NCBI RefSeq assembly: GCF_000165425.1
Contig: NW_001799003.1
Location: 1 to 64,000 of the forward strand
DNA: 64,000 nt
Reading direction: 5' to 3'
Origin: Paramecium tetraurelia
Taxonomy: Eukaryota > Ciliophora > Oligohymenophorea > Peniculida > Parameciidae
Part shown: piece by piece, positions 13,795 through 26,969 of the stretch
Layout of the letters: every line of letters begins with the position of its first letter
Numbering within the stretch: position 1 is the stretch's first letter
Position numbers and translations under genes: made by a program
The notes under the pieces: model-generated
The model's database searches: none
What the model was told of the DNA's origin: nothing
The model's input: the letters and a program-made list of their open reading frames with translations, nothing else

Positions 13795-15115
13795 CAGTGC
13801 TAATTTTGCAAATTGTAATTTGTAATTTGATTGGATCTAAATTAGAAGCTGAAGATGTGAGTGGAATGAATTTGAATAGAGCATAATTATTTAATTGTAA
13901 GTGGAATAACATAAAAATACCTGAGCTAAATAAGTTAGAAGGCCAATACAGCGGTGCTAGTTCAATCTGTATCTCTCCTGATAGTAATACGCTCGTAACT
14001 GGTTATTCAAATGGGTCTATTTGTTTATGGGATCTTAAGACAGTATAATAAAAAGCAAAATTAGACGCCCATAATAGTTGTGTAAGTTCATTCTGTTTCT
14101 CTCCTTATGGAACTATATTGGCATCAAGTAATTATTATGAGACTATTCGATTATGGTGTACAAAAACAAGAAAAGTTATATTAAAATTATAAGGACGGAG
14201 TCTATTTGGTATTTCCTTATGCTTTTCTCCAAATGGCACTACATTAGGGTGGGGTACAAGTAGTGTCTGTTCAGTGTGCTACTCTCACCTGATAGTACTA
14301 CATTAGCATCTGGCAGTGCAGATCAGTCTATCCGTATATGTGATGTAAAGATAAGAGAATAAACAGTAAAATAAGATGGTCATAGTGATAGTGCGAATTC
14401 AATATGCTTCTCATCTGATGCTACTATATTAGCAACATGTAGCTACGATGCCTCTATCCGTATATTGGATGTTAACACAGGGTAGTAAAAAGCAAAATTA
14501 AATGGTCATATTAATAGTATTAATTCAGTTTGTTTCTCTCCAAATGTTAATATTTTGCAACTGGTATTACAGATAACTCTATCCATTTATATTAGTGATC
14601 AAACATGATAATTTAAAACAATATTAAATAGTTATAATGATACTGTCCGATCAGTATGCCTTTCTCCTGATGGTATTACAATAGCTCCTGGTAACTTTGA
14701 TAATTCTATTCGCTTATGGGATGTTATGACAGGAAAATAAAAAGCACAATTCAATGGTCATGGTTGGACTGTCACTTCATTATGCTATTCTCCTAATGAT
14801 ACTACATTAGCATCCGGCGGTGGAGATAAGACTATCTATATATCGGATTTATAGACAGGGCAATAGAAAGCTAAAATAAATGGTCATAAAAATTGTGTCA
14901 TTTAAGTATGTTTCTCTCCTAGTGCTACTAAATTAGCTATGATGCCTCTATCCGTTTATGGAAAGTTAATACAGGTCAATAAAAAGCAGAATTAAATTCT
15001 CACATTCATTGCGTCTATTCAGTATGCTTACTTTCTGATGGTATCTGTGGTAAATGAAGACAATATTTATAGTTTGGATGTTAAAGAGATTTCTGTATTG
15101 GGAAAATAATATCAA
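13795..15115 (+). pseudogene. Broken pentapeptide-WD40 gene
   Basis: Segments in all three frames encode typical Paramecium WD40 units (CFSPDG..TLASGS....IRLWD..TGQQKAKLxGH), preceded by pentapeptide-type sequence ending near VSGMNLNRAQLFNCKW. It cannot be read through. A 7-bp direct duplication (GTAATTT twice, 13815-13828) shifts the frame; removing one copy restores ANCNLIGSKLEAEDVSG. Further breaks lie near 14250-14285 (part of a repeat deleted), 14570 (one-base shift), after 14600 and near 14940 (out-of-frame deletion). No NACHT domain is found upstream. It probably descends from the same large family as the intact gene at 2089, though its repeats are closer to the family consensus. Confidence 0.85.
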
Positions 15116-17161
15116 GATACTCCTATCTAAGTTAAAAATCACTTTTAAAAAATCTTTTATTATTTAACAAAACGTATATATTTTTTTCATTGACTATTTA
15201 GCTCCCTCTAATATCTTCTTAGGACAATTCAATTATTATGGAGAAGAGTTAAGATCTTTCTTCAAATCTAAAGGAAGTTTAATTTTGAATAACTAAATAG
15301 AGTTTAAATAGTAAGAAAATTGATTATGTTAAAATATATCGCCATATAAATATTTTTATTTAAGAGACTGAATTAATTAATAATAAATGTATAATAATAT
15401 TTTTCGTTCCTCTTGTAATTCTGCTCTCCTTCTTCTCAAAACAATTATTCAATGTTAAACATCTTATTAACAATTTTTCACTATCAACAAAATTGATCCT
15501 TTAGAGAGGTTCTGATTTCTTAGATCTATAATATCTCAATTTGTTTCACAACTAAATATGCAATAAGAGATGTGATGTTATCAACAACTCAAATATAAAC
15601 CTCGCATTGCAACATGAGCTTCATAGGAAAGATATTTATTTCTGTAAATCTTTTAATGTTTTGAAGAAGTTTGAATATGAAAAATATTTAAAAAATGGAA
15701 AGTATAAATATTCAAAACCAATTTTACATTCATTGATGTTTCAGCAAACAATTAAAAGTGTATGTATTATAGAGAAACTTATGATAAAGCTATCTGTAAA
15801 AATAGACCAGCCATTGAAACAATATAAGATTGTAAAAGTATACTACTCTAACTATTGAGAAGTTTCAAAAACTTATACTTATATTGTTGGTGCTAATTGC
15901 GCGAATAAAGCTGTATGTGATATTTACGATAATGCAGTAAATAAATCAGCAGTGTTGTGAGCTATGATATACTGAACGAATAATTGATATTTATATGATG
16001 TACAAAAGGTTCCATTCTGGATGTTTCGAGTAAATGTTATGGAATAACTACGGCAGTATTTAGAGCTGCATCTTGTTCAGAAGAAATATAATGGTAAGTT
16101 GCTGAGTCAATGAAATTATCCGCTATAGAAACAATTCATTTTATGTTTCTTATTTTATTACCTCTTAGATTATATAATTTATAATGAAGACTAAGAGAAT
16201 ATCTTAAAGGAAATTTTAATTCTTTAACCTGTTTCCTTATAATCATTTTAATTCTTTAGAAATGTAAATAAATTAATGGAGAGCCTAGCCAAGAATAAAT
16301 TGGAAACATGAGTAATTTTTGAATAATTAGATCTAAACTTTTAAAGACAAAGCAGAAAAGGCGAATAATATTATAGCTTCTCCAAATACAAATACATGGG
16401 GTATAGGAGTATACGATCTCTTGAAGATAATGATTCAACCAATAAATAACCTATGGTTAATTTGAATAAGGTTATCACATGAGTACCATAGAGCTTCATT
16501 GGAAAGTTGACAGAGTTGCGGAAATTGGGTAAATACAAATCAGAGATTTAAAAACGAAAAGGAGTTATTATTATAATTGAAATTAGCATAGGTCAAACCA
16601 GATATAAAGTCAATCAGTTTGATATGATGAGGAGAAAAAATATGGATGAGGTTTATCAATCATAATAGTGCAGTCGCTTGATTTCCAACTGCTTATTATT
16701 ACATTTTTTAGGATAATAAAGTAAATTTTTCGTATTTAAGATTTTTTTATTTATTGTTTTGAAGAATATTTTTTCAATTATAGCATTTTTGTGTTTTAAT
16801 GGATAAATATATTTTTTATTTTTAAATAAACTCTTTTTCCATTCCGAATCAATCTGTCTTTGACGATACAAATATTCCCAATAGATTCTCCTCATTGGGA
16901 GTCCTAATCTGGGCTATTCAAATTTACATTTCATAACAACCTCATCCAAATTTCATATAGATTTTGGCTTGATCTAACCCAATTTATTGCTGTATATTGT
17001 TTAAATAATATAATAATTATTAATTAATTTTGTAATGCAATTTTCTGTAATAGAAATATATAAAAAGAGGAACATAAAATAAAAATGCATGAATAATTTT
17101 TATTTTTTGTTAAGCTTTTATGCACTTTTAAGGTTAAATTAACAACAAAAACATAGAAGGA
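15116..17161. other. Decayed or non-coding stretch with Cys-containing remnants
   Basis: No intact gene. Short coding-like pieces occur on plus: about 15855-15960 (frame with VGANCANKAVCDIYDNAV) and about 16017-16190 (SKCYGITTAVFRAASCSEE), broken by in-frame TGAs. The spaced cysteines loosely recall ciliate surface proteins, but I cannot assign a family. Around 16300-16660 there are further short open pieces without recognisable motifs. I read this as pseudogene debris. Confidence 0.4.
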
Positions 17162-19859
17162 ATGATAAAATAGCTTAAATTTAGTAAAATTAAAACTAGA
17201 ACTAATATTTAAATTAAAAAGAATATTGCTATTAAGACTAGTCGAATAACTAAATTGTAGGCTTAAAGCATATTGAACTCTACATCTTAAACTTCGAAAA
17301 AGAAATAAGATTAAAAGGAATTCTTTGAGTAGGAAAATCTAAAATACATCGAAGAATTAATATAAGAGAGATCTTCAGATGACAATAAATTATAAGTTGT
17401 TCATTAGAATAGATTTGTAATGAATGTAAATACAAAGAATTAAATCGAAAAAGCTTTAGATTAGTATGATTTGCCTCTTTAGTAAAATCCTAATAATGAA
17501 CTTTATTGTAATGGCAAAAGTAAGGATAAAGAGTATTTTAATAGCCTTCACTCTAGAAAAAATGAATAAATTAGAAGAAGATTTAGAACATAACGACTCA
17601 CTTTTTCTAAAAAATCTGTAAATTTCAGAATCTTATAATAAAAAAGGTAAGCCTTTTAAGATCTTGATACTTAGGGTTGTCTTTAATTGAAACTGAAACA
17701 TATAAAGAAGCTTTATCTTATTTTAATTCTGCTATCGAAGAAGACCCTAATAATTCAGAATATTATCATAACAAAGGCATATATAATATTCAACCCTTTA
17801 GCGGCGACTTTAATTCTACTGAATAGACTAGATGAAGCACTTCAATATTTCGATTTAGCCCTTTAGCTAAACCCTGAAAATTCTCTTAATTATAATAACA
17901 TAGGTATCTTTTAACGTGCATATTTCCTTAGGGTTTATTTTATGTAAAATGAATAGATTTGAATTAGCATTATATTATTTTGATTAAGCTATTCAACTAA
18001 AAAACCCTTATCTTTAAAGTTTTTCTTAAAATAAAGGTAAAATTCAATATTGATACTTTTAGCTTTTGCTTTATAATAACTGAATAGATATTAAGAAGCA
18101 TTAGATTCTTATGGCTCATAGATATCAGAATCTACAGAATATAATAATAATAAAGGTATGATCTATCATTTCATTAAGTTTAGCATTTACATTAATGCAA
18201 ATGAATAGGTTAGAAGAATCATTACAATGTTATGACTCAGCTATTTAACAAAGCCCAGATAGTTCAATTTTGTATAATAATAAAGGTGTATTTTTGAACA
18301 TCATCATACTTAGGATTGTCTTTATTCCGTATGAAAAGATATGAAGAAGCATTATAATATTATAATTTAGCAAAATAGTTAAACCCAAAAATTGCAGAAT
18401 ATGATTCTAACATAGGTATAGGCTATCATCTAATCATATTTAGCATCTGCATTAGAAAGAATTAATAGGTTTGAAGAAGCACTACAATATTATGACTCAG
18501 CTATACAAAAAAACCAAGAAAATTCCCAATTTTATAATAGCAAAGGTATATTTTAGATGTATAATATGTTAGCAAACACTTTAATGTAAATGAAAAAATT
18601 TTAAGAAGCATTACACTATTACGATTTAGCTATTCAAATAAATCCAGAAAATGCAGATTATTTTCATAACAAAGGTATTCATTAACATTCAACTGTTGAG
18701 CAAATACTTTATAATAAATGAATAGATTAGAAGATGCATTAGAGTATCACGATTTAGCTATTCAAATAAATCCAGAAAATGCAGAATTTTTTCATAAAAA
18801 AGGTATTCATTAACACACAACTGCTTAGCAATGACGTTATACTAAATGAATAGATTAGAAACAGCATTAGAATATTTTGATTTGGCTATTCAGAAAAACC
18901 CTTAAAATCAACTTTATTATTATAACAAAGGTATATTAAATATCCAAATTTAATTAGCTTTTACTTTATTTAAGTTGAATAGAAATGAAGAAGCGCTATA
19001 ATAGTTTGATTTTTCCATTTAAAGTAATCCTGAAAATCCTATCTCTTTTAATGGCAGAGGTTGAATTTTTTTTGAATATTTTCTCAGCGATGGCGCTAAC
19101 TTAAATGAATAGAGAAGAAGAATCATTAGAATTCTATGATCTAGCTATTTAGAGAAATCCTGAAGATTCTAGAAATTATAATAACAAAGGTAAAATGAAT
19201 TAAGCATATTTAGCTTTTACTTTAGATAAAATGTCGAGATTTGAAGAAGCGTTATAATATTACGATTAAGCAATTTTAAGAAACCCTGAAAAGAGCATCT
19301 ATTATAATAACAAAGGTAAGTAAACACTTCATATTTCTTAGCTATTACTTTACATAAAATGAATCTATTTAAAGAAGCATTATAATATTATGATTTAGCT
19401 ATTTAGAGAGACGCTGAAAATGCCGCCTTTTATAATCACAAAGGTTTAATTGAATCAGCATATTATCTTAGCGCTTAGTTTATATAAAATGAATCTATTT
19501 GAAGAAGCTTTATAAATTATGATTTAGCTATTTAGAGAAATCCTGAAAATGCTAATTATTATAATAACAAAGGTATTATTGTCGCTCCATAATTTCTTAG
19601 CTTAGGCTTTACGCAGATTGAATAGATTTCAAGAAGCATTATAATATTATGATTTAGCCATCTCAAAAAACCCAGATGATCCAGAATTTTACGAAAACAA
19701 AGGTAAAATTGGATTTCATTTTATTTAGCGGTTACTTTACAATAAATGAATATCATTGAAAAAGCATTAAAATATTAAGATTTAGCTAATTATCACCAAA
19801 GGAACAACTAAAATGACTCCTCATCATAAATTTTCATTATTTATATTTAATATGAATGA
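17162..19859 (+). CDS. Tetratricopeptide (TPR) repeat protein, one tiny intron per repeat
   Basis: The frame starts at ATG 17162 with a basic, Gln-rich leader of about 110 residues and then runs into TPR units of the form MNRFEEALQYYDLAI..NPEN...YYNNKG. Every unit is interrupted by an intron of 24-28 nt at the same place, phase 1 in the Gly/Ala codon after NK. I count 18 introns from about 17530 to 19735. All are GT-AG except the third (17777-17801), which starts GC. The last exon ends at TGA 19857-19859. TPR arrays are protein-interaction scaffolds; no catalytic domain is seen. One base appears missing near 19522, so the exon before the intron at 19573-19600 is out of frame unless that intron is retained. 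Start and 3' end are less certain than the body. Confidence 0.82.
17500..19770 (+). repeat. Tandem exon+intron TPR units of about 125-130 bp
   Basis: About 17 to 18 copies of a unit follow one another: roughly 102 nt of coding sequence for a 34-residue TPR plus a 24-28 nt intron at a fixed phase-1 position. Neighbouring introns can be related in sequence; those near 18680 and 18805 share the start GTATTCATTAACA. The array therefore grew by duplication of exon and intron together. Confidence 0.8.
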
Positions 19860-20885
19860 ATTTGACAAGGGATCAGTAGCACTATGAAAATAGTGAAAAT
19901 TTCATATCATAATATTATATTATATTATATCATATTTATTACTATAAAGATGTGCGTTGATCTAAACTAAAATATTATTCATTCATTTTTTCTTAAAAAT
20001 AAAAATTAATTAATTTAGATATTAATCTTTATTTATTCCATTAATAATATTAATCTCGAGATACATGTTTTAATCTTAATTAATCTATGTGTTTAATATA
20101 CCACCAAAATTGGAAGAAACAGTATCTTGATGTCTAATATTTAAATCCTTGCAGATTGATTTTTGTTGAGGCATATAATAATTATAGAAGATTTGAAGAA
20201 TAAACATAGTGACTCATACTTATGAGTATTTTCAGGATTGGTCTAATTAAATTTTCCTTTTTAATAAGAATTTTAAAATATTGAAATATAATTAAAGGAA
20301 TAGAGAACAAGATGATATTTATCCTAAAACATGAGAAATTATTTAGGATTAGTAGATTGCCAAGTAGGAAACATATCTGCTTTATATATGGATAAGATTA
20401 TTTTTCAATAATCTTTCCATGAGATTTAGAGCAATGAATAACGATTATTTATTTTAATGAATATGAATACACACTCGTTTCATGAAATCATAATTGTTTT
20501 ATGTGGAAATTTAGAGTAGATTGAAACCCACCATTAAATTTTTTTTGGATTTATTTACAAAGGATTGAGTTTCATTAAATTGTACATCTTTCCTAATCTT
20601 TTACAAAAAAACAGTAATATACTAAATTAAACATAATTTATAAATTAAGCAGAAGCAGCAATGATTAATTTAAATAAAAATGTTGAATATTGTTTTTACA
20701 CTTCATTAAAATCTAATAGAGTAATTATTACTTTTTACTAATTAGAGGTACTAATTTTATTAGATTTTTTCCTCTCCAAGCCAATCTTGCCATAAATAAG
20801 TCTGTGAAACCTGTTGAAAATCAAGGAATTCCTAAATGACTAAATTAATCAAAGGTTAAACTTTATTTATTGGGAAACCTTTGTA
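19860..20885. other. Intergenic, no gene seen
   Basis: Very AT-rich sequence with frequent TGA in all frames and only short open pieces. No motif, repeat or RNA gene recognised. Confidence 0.5.
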
Positions 20886-21960
20886 TTTAACTAACAACTA
20901 AGAGGTTAAGATGGCTTAGGATAAATTGATGCTTATTTTGAGAGTACACAGAAAAAGGAAATTGTGATTCCAAAAAATGCTGATAATTTACAATAATGAT
21001 AAATGGGCACTATTAGACATTATAAAGTTAGATATTGGTCTCGAATTTTCACCTTAGGATTATTATCTTTAAACTTTTTTATTTTTATCAGGAAGATGCA
21101 ATTCATATGATTCTTTATAAAAAGCTATTATCATATTTAAATAATTTTTTAGTCGAACCAGCATAATCGTTCAAACAGAAGTTATTTTCACTAGTATTTT
21201 AGAAATCCCATAAAGGAACCAATTTTGAAAGTTGTTCAATTTATTTAGTAATAGATTATTATAAGATGAAAGACTTTAAGAGTTATTAGATTCATCGAAA
21301 GACATTGATGAATTATTAAATCACTGTTTTACTGAAAGTTTAAAGAGGGAAAATTATAAATTGTAAATTTTTTCAAATAATCGTCATAAAAATATCAAAA
21401 AAATTAACCATAAGTTTAAGACTAATGATATCAAATATTTTGGATCATGGCTTGATGAGATTACTTTGAAAATATTAAAATTAAATTAAAATTAAAGATA
21501 CTTCATTATTATGAAGAAAGCACTTTGAAATAAGCATAATTAATAATGTAGTCAGAAGCTGAATGAAATCCTAATCTATTTGAATTGCTAATTCAACTAT
21601 ATAAGTTAAGTTAAAATAATTGAAAAATTTAATAGAGAACAGGAAAAATCTAAATTTTATAGACTTAATTAGGTTGTCCAATCAATATTCTTCTCACTTG
21701 AATTTATTTGCATCTTGGTAAAGCAAAAGCTCTTTCCTTTATAGGCTGATTAAGAGTAGCATACTGAATATACCTTAGAACTATATCCATCTAATTTAGA
21801 TTTTGCAGTTCCTCAATAGTAATACATGACAGCCTTTGAATCTTTAATGATATTGATAAATTATATAAAATTCGTTTTAGAGGATATGATGTATTATATA
21901 TAAAGTATAATAATTAAATGCTCCTGCAGCAGTGATAGTTTCAGTATAAACTCTATTTAT
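20886..21960 (+). pseudogene. Probable broken gene, family unknown
   Basis: Coding-like table-6 sequence appears in successive frames: a segment near 20890-20997 (DGLGQIDAYFESTQKKEI), one at about 21085-21240, one at about 21240-21530 (ERLQELLDSSKDIDELLNHC) and one at about 21650-21960. They are joined only by frame changes, with no plausible introns at the breaks. I see no known domain. It could also be a real gene with assembly indels, since the draft contains others. Confidence 0.4.
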
Positions 21961-22916
21961 TTTCTCCCATATCCTAACTTTTTATTGTTTTTTGCCAAAA
22001 TCCTTAATCCTATTTAATCAACTCGCAATCTATTTTTCTTGAGCATATGATCCACCACAAATGTTTCATCAATGAAATATCATAACATAATTTAGTTAAA
22101 CTTTAAACAATTAATTCGATTTTGATATCAATTTTACAGAATTGATTGATGTAGATATTCTGTGGAATTTTAAAATATGTTTAAAATGGTCCTAGTATTA
22201 TCTAGAATTATATTTAAATGATTTTTGAATAATTGCAATTTAAAACAAAATTGTTTTTCTTGTAAATTCAAATTATTATAAATTTCTCTATTTAAATAAT
22301 TTCTATTTAAATAACCTACTTTTATTTCAAAATCTTTTGTTGAAAATAATAATATTTGATAGGTTGGTGTTTTCTCAATTCAATATATATAACATTAAAT
22401 TAGAATTTTATTTCCTAAGAAACCTAATAACAGTTTAGATTATATATCATAATTTATTTAAAAATGATAAAAGCCTATCTTACCAGCTTAACTTTCGAGT
22501 TGCTAAGTTAGCAATGCGTAGAATTATCAAAAAATGAGATCAATTATAATGGATAATATACTTAGATCTGATAGAGCAATCTTTGTAATAAATTATTTGC
22601 AAGTGAATCTAATTTAGTGTTTATTAAATCTTTATTTGATGAATATTATATATCCTTATGATTTGCTTCACATAAAAATCAATTTTAATTAGAAATGCTG
22701 AGATTTTTTCAAAATCCAATTACTAAAATTTAAAAATTAGTTAAACTATACATAGAATTTACTTTTATTTTTGGATTGTATTTAGCCTTGAGTTTTATTT
22801 GTCAAAATTGCTTTTGAAGATATAATATGATATAAACTAAAAAGTTATTTTTTCTTTTATTTCTTCATCTCAATGTCAAAGCTGTCCCTAGCTTTCCTTT
22901 TGTAACGATTATAATT
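21961..22916. other. Intergenic, no gene seen
   Basis: AT-rich, with only short open pieces on either strand. It ends at the assembly gap. Confidence 0.5.
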
Positions 22917-23065
22917 NNNNNNNNNNNNNNNNNNNNNNNNNNNNNNNNNNNNNNNNNNNNNNNNNNNNNNNNNNNNNNNNNNNNNNNNNNNNNNNNNNNN
23001 NNNNNNNNNNNNNNNNNNNNNNNNNNNNNNNNNNNNNNNNNNNNNNNNNNNNNNNNNNNNNNNNN
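22917..23065. other. Assembly gap (149 N)
   Basis: A run of 149 N. Any frame spanning it is meaningless. Confidence 0.99.
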
Positions 23066-23564
23066 AATAATCATAATCTCGCCTGCTTGATAATAAAAAA
23101 AAATAAATATCCAAACAGTTTTCTCACAACTTTTGTCTCAAACCCTGGATCAAAATAAAATTAATAATATGTTAATTAGATTTCCAAAAGATAGCTAAAT
23201 CAGTATAATTTATAGCTCTTTTTGCTCTTTTCATTTAAAAATTTAATTAGGTAAGGAAAAGTTGTAGATTCAGAATTTTTAAATAACGGATAAATAATTA
23301 TGAAAATATAATTATCAAAGATACTTGATAAAATACTTTATTATGCATTGTTATCTATTTTAGGTATTTATTTTTAGTCTATATCAATATTCATTCTTGA
23401 TTTCTATAATTTAAAGTTATGATTATACTGTCTCAAGCTAAGCTCCATAAAACCAATCATAAGAATAATAAACCAAGAATTTTAGATTATTTTAAATTTG
23501 TTTTAGAATCTAATCAGCTGAGAATTAGTTGAAATGAGATTCAGTGCAATTAATAACTATAAAA
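23066..23564. other. Intergenic, no gene seen
   Basis: About 500 AT-rich bases between the gap and the next gene's stop codon. Nothing recognisable. Confidence 0.5.
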
Positions 23565-24282
23565 TCAATTCTCTTGTTTTGGTTTTAAATAAATTTCTAT
23601 AAGCTTAGTAATTTCTTAATAAACTTATATTGGATCACAAGTATCAAATGATTCAATAGTTTATTATTTCAACTTTGCATCAAGCCCTATCAATTCAGCT
23701 GGTATTAATTGAATATCATCTACAACACAAACTACAAATTCTTAATCTAAATTATTTCTCACTTCATCTACTAATCGGCATAACATCATTGCTATTCTGT
23801 TTTAGTAATGATGTTGAAATCTTTTCTTAATCTAAGCAATGGTATCAAAGGTTTTCTCTTATTTTCTAGGAAACAATTAATTATGCTTTTTGAACACCTT
23901 TAATATGTTATTTAATCACTTCTTTTCGCAATAAATAGTAATGCCGTAACATTACAATATCAATTTCGCATAGTATCCTAATTTATTCAGATTTTATGCT
24001 CTTTGAATTGATTTGAGTATCATTCTGTTTAGAATTAGTCATTGGTGTTTTAATAAACATGCTAGTGGAATTGAAATTGAAATTGAGATTAGGGAAGCTT
24101 GCGAATATGTTTGGTACCTCTTGATCAATCATTTATAACTCACAATATTCTGTTGGACCTTGTAACTCTGAATCCTATATTTAAAAGGCCTCTGTAAACT
24201 TAGTAATAGTACTATACTTATCTGGAATAACAATATTTATACTTCTGAGTGATTTTAATGGCTTTTAATTCATGTTCTACAT
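23565..24282 (-). CDS. Unknown protein, 231 aa
   Basis: Two exons joined by a 22-nt intron (23898-23919, GTGATT...AAAG) give an uninterrupted 231-residue frame from ATG at 24282 to TGA at 23565-23567. The first half is Ser/Asn/Gln-rich, probably disordered. The second half looks folded and charged, with short stretches such as RIAMMLCRLVDEVRNNLDQE and a C-terminal helix-like KLIEIYLKPKQEN. I recognise no family. The frame is exactly consistent (121 + 111 codons including stop), which supports the model. The intron is at the short end and begins GTG rather than GTA. Confidence 0.72.
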
Positions 24283-24631
24283 AATGTTATTAATATATTC
24301 AAAATTAAAATTATAATTTATAAGTTTTGCTCAAAATTAATAAGAGAGAATTATTAAGGAATTTTACTTTTTAAAGTTGATTGCTATATAATTATTTGCA
24401 CAATAGATTAATTTTGGTTTATTTTCAAATTACAACAATCTTAAAGGTTTATTTTCAACATTTCAAATTTCAATAATTTTTTCCTTAATTAGCATAAAAT
24501 TGTTAATAATATAAATTACTTTAGTATTATTATGAAACTAGTTGAATTTCTAGAAGCATTTCCTATAATTTATTATGATTATATCAATTAGAATTATATA
24601 TAAAATTATGTTTATAAATTACACAATCCTT

Positions 24632-25563
24632 TCATTTTTTTTAATCTGCTATCTTTCTATAATTCTTAAATTAGTGTTGATGATCTGGATGATAACCTAA
24701 GCAACAGGTTAAGACGAACATAACTCCCATAATTGATGAAACTACAAAAAATACTATTTTAGAAATATGAAATATTGTTTTAAAATAATTTCCTATTGCT
24801 GTATAGCATGAATATCTAAAATGATATAAACAGTTACTTATAATTCTTAACATCAGAATTAACATCATCAAAAAATTTAATTGGATATGAAATACACCAA
24901 CCTGAGCAATCAAATTCATTTTCCATCCATTAAACTACATCAACATCTAAAGGAAAACCACCATCAAAATAATCACATTCTTAAGCATTTATTGCCTAAA
25001 TTATTTATTAAGATCAATACTTTTGTTTAATCAGTCTTTGAGTACACTTTTACTTATTTTGCTACTTAATAATTGATTTCCTTGTAATAATAGCATTCAC
25101 AAGAATCCTTACATAAGACACTCTCTACTTCACTATACAATTTTTAAATTGTTGTATATTAAGGATCAGATGGTCTACAAGTATGATCTTTTTCTATAGA
25201 GTTATCAAGGGCCATTGCAATAAGTCCTAATATTACAAAACTTAGACCCAAGCACAAATTTCCGACATTAAAAAATACTAATAAGTATTTTTTTTCCTTC
25301 ATTAGAGTACCAAGCATCCCGCTTATAGCCACAGCAAATATTCCAAAAGCCAAAACAAAGAAAGGTGTAGCTAAGAATGAAGTCGTGATAAAATACTAAA
25401 ATCGACAAATTATTACTATTCCTATTTCTTGGAGATGATTATCTACTTAACTTAAGAGTTTGTAAATATAATATGCACCAACAAATGCTGCTAAAGAGAT
25501 TCCTATTTCTATAAAGACCTAGATAAAAGCGAACGTTTTTAAAAATTTAATAGGCAAAAACAT
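24632..25563 (-). CDS. Tetraspanin-like four-pass membrane protein, 294 aa
   Basis: ATG at 25563, TGA at 24632-24634, introns 24996-25020 (25 nt) and 24816-24837 (22 nt); the spliced length is an exact 295 codons. Membrane segments are visible near residues 13-34, 64-90 and 97-123, and a fourth near the C-terminus (KIVFFVVSSIMGVMFVLTCC). Between the third and fourth lies an extracytosolic loop with paired cysteines (CKDSCEC, ECDYF, DCSGWC, SCYTA), as in the large loop of tetraspanins. The canonical CCG triplet is not seen, so tetraspanin-like is safer than a firm assignment. It would sit in the plasma or endomembranes and organise protein partners. Confidence 0.78.
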
Positions 25564-26969
25564 TTCTAAATTAATATTTTATTAATATTTATGAGGTGGA
25601 TTTAATTTTATTCAAAATTAAAATTCTATCATTTTTTCTATTGAAAATTATAATATTTTTTTGTGCCTATTTGAAATAGTTCTTTCCTCTTATAAATTGT
25701 GGTGCTTTAACTATTCAAAGAAAATAATCTCTAATCAGTAGAATTTTGGAGAAGAAATATTTTATGTAGAACTTGACAAATTAATTGAATCATTTAAGAA
25801 TTACTTAAATTACAGCAAATAATATGTTATTATCCATATTTTTCTCCCTATGAATTTATACTTAAGAGAGCTAAAATAATAATCCTATTTTCGAAACATC
25901 GTTTAATTTATATTAATTGCTTGAGAGAGTAGTTCTAAATTTATTTAAATTCATGCAGTTTTTAATCTTATAAAGGGAATAACAAATGTATGCATCTATT
26001 GATAATTCATTCTATTCAGAAACATAGAGAATGATCAATTATTCCTAAAAATAAATGATTGTACAACTGATAACAAAAGATAGTAGAGTGTACGTTAATG
26101 TCCGGACCTTCATTAAATTGGCATAGCGAAATATGAATCTTGTCTAAGATAAACCACATTTTTTTCAATATAAAATGATAAATATTATTATTTAATCCAT
26201 TCTATTATTAATTAAGATTTAGTAATTTTTTTATTAATAATGTCTTTTATTATAATTACAGAGTTTTTTACAGCCGATTCCGATGCCTTTCCTTGATCGC
26301 GCATTCAACCATCTCAATTAAATGCTAAAACTTTCATTATTTGAAGCAAGACTAAATCTGATAATGAATTGCTCATTTCTAAAATTATACATTAACTTAT
26401 TGAGAGCTATTATAAATATTAATCAAATTTCCAAAACCAACTATTTAATTTCTCAAATCTCCTTTGAATTAGAACCTATCTCATTGAAATGAGGATATTT
26501 TACTTTTACTTACTATTACAAAAATAAATTTTTATATTTATTTTGTTATATATATTTAATCAATTAAATTTTTAAATTAATAAAGAATATTTATTTTCCG
26601 AGTAGCTTTTAATTGCAGTAAAGAGCGATTACACTTTTTAGAAAGTTAGTCCTTATTTTAAATCTTCAATCTCTGATTATTTACAGAAAAAATAAAAACT
26701 ATGGCAAGAACTTCGTTAGACAGGACATATTATAATCAATTAATATATTATATGACTTCTTAATATATATTTATTTCTAAAAGATGCTATTAATATCATA
26801 GATGTAGCTGCTATATAATTTATAAAATCATAGAGGACCTTCAAACATTATTCGTCCTTAAATTCTCTATTGAAGTGATAACGTATACAAAATGTAATAA
26901 TAATGGACAAGATGCTTATTACATAAGAGGTATTTCTTATTATTTTTTATCATTTAAGATATATATCGC
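25564..26969. other. Intergenic, no gene seen
   Basis: About 1.4 kb, very AT-rich. No frame on either strand shows a motif or convincing codon use. Confidence 0.5.

Noticed and set aside
13815..13828. Retained internal eliminated sequence (IES) as cause of the WD40 frameshift
   Set aside because: The insertion is only 7 bp and is a perfect direct duplication, not a TA-flanked element of 26 bp or more.
15607..15858. Plus-strand ORF of 83 codons
   Set aside because: AT-rich, no motif, flanked by broken frames; not distinguishable from chance in this base composition.
22857..23114. Minus-strand ORFs spanning the N gap
   Set aside because: Most of the frame is N; no evidence that flanks belong together.
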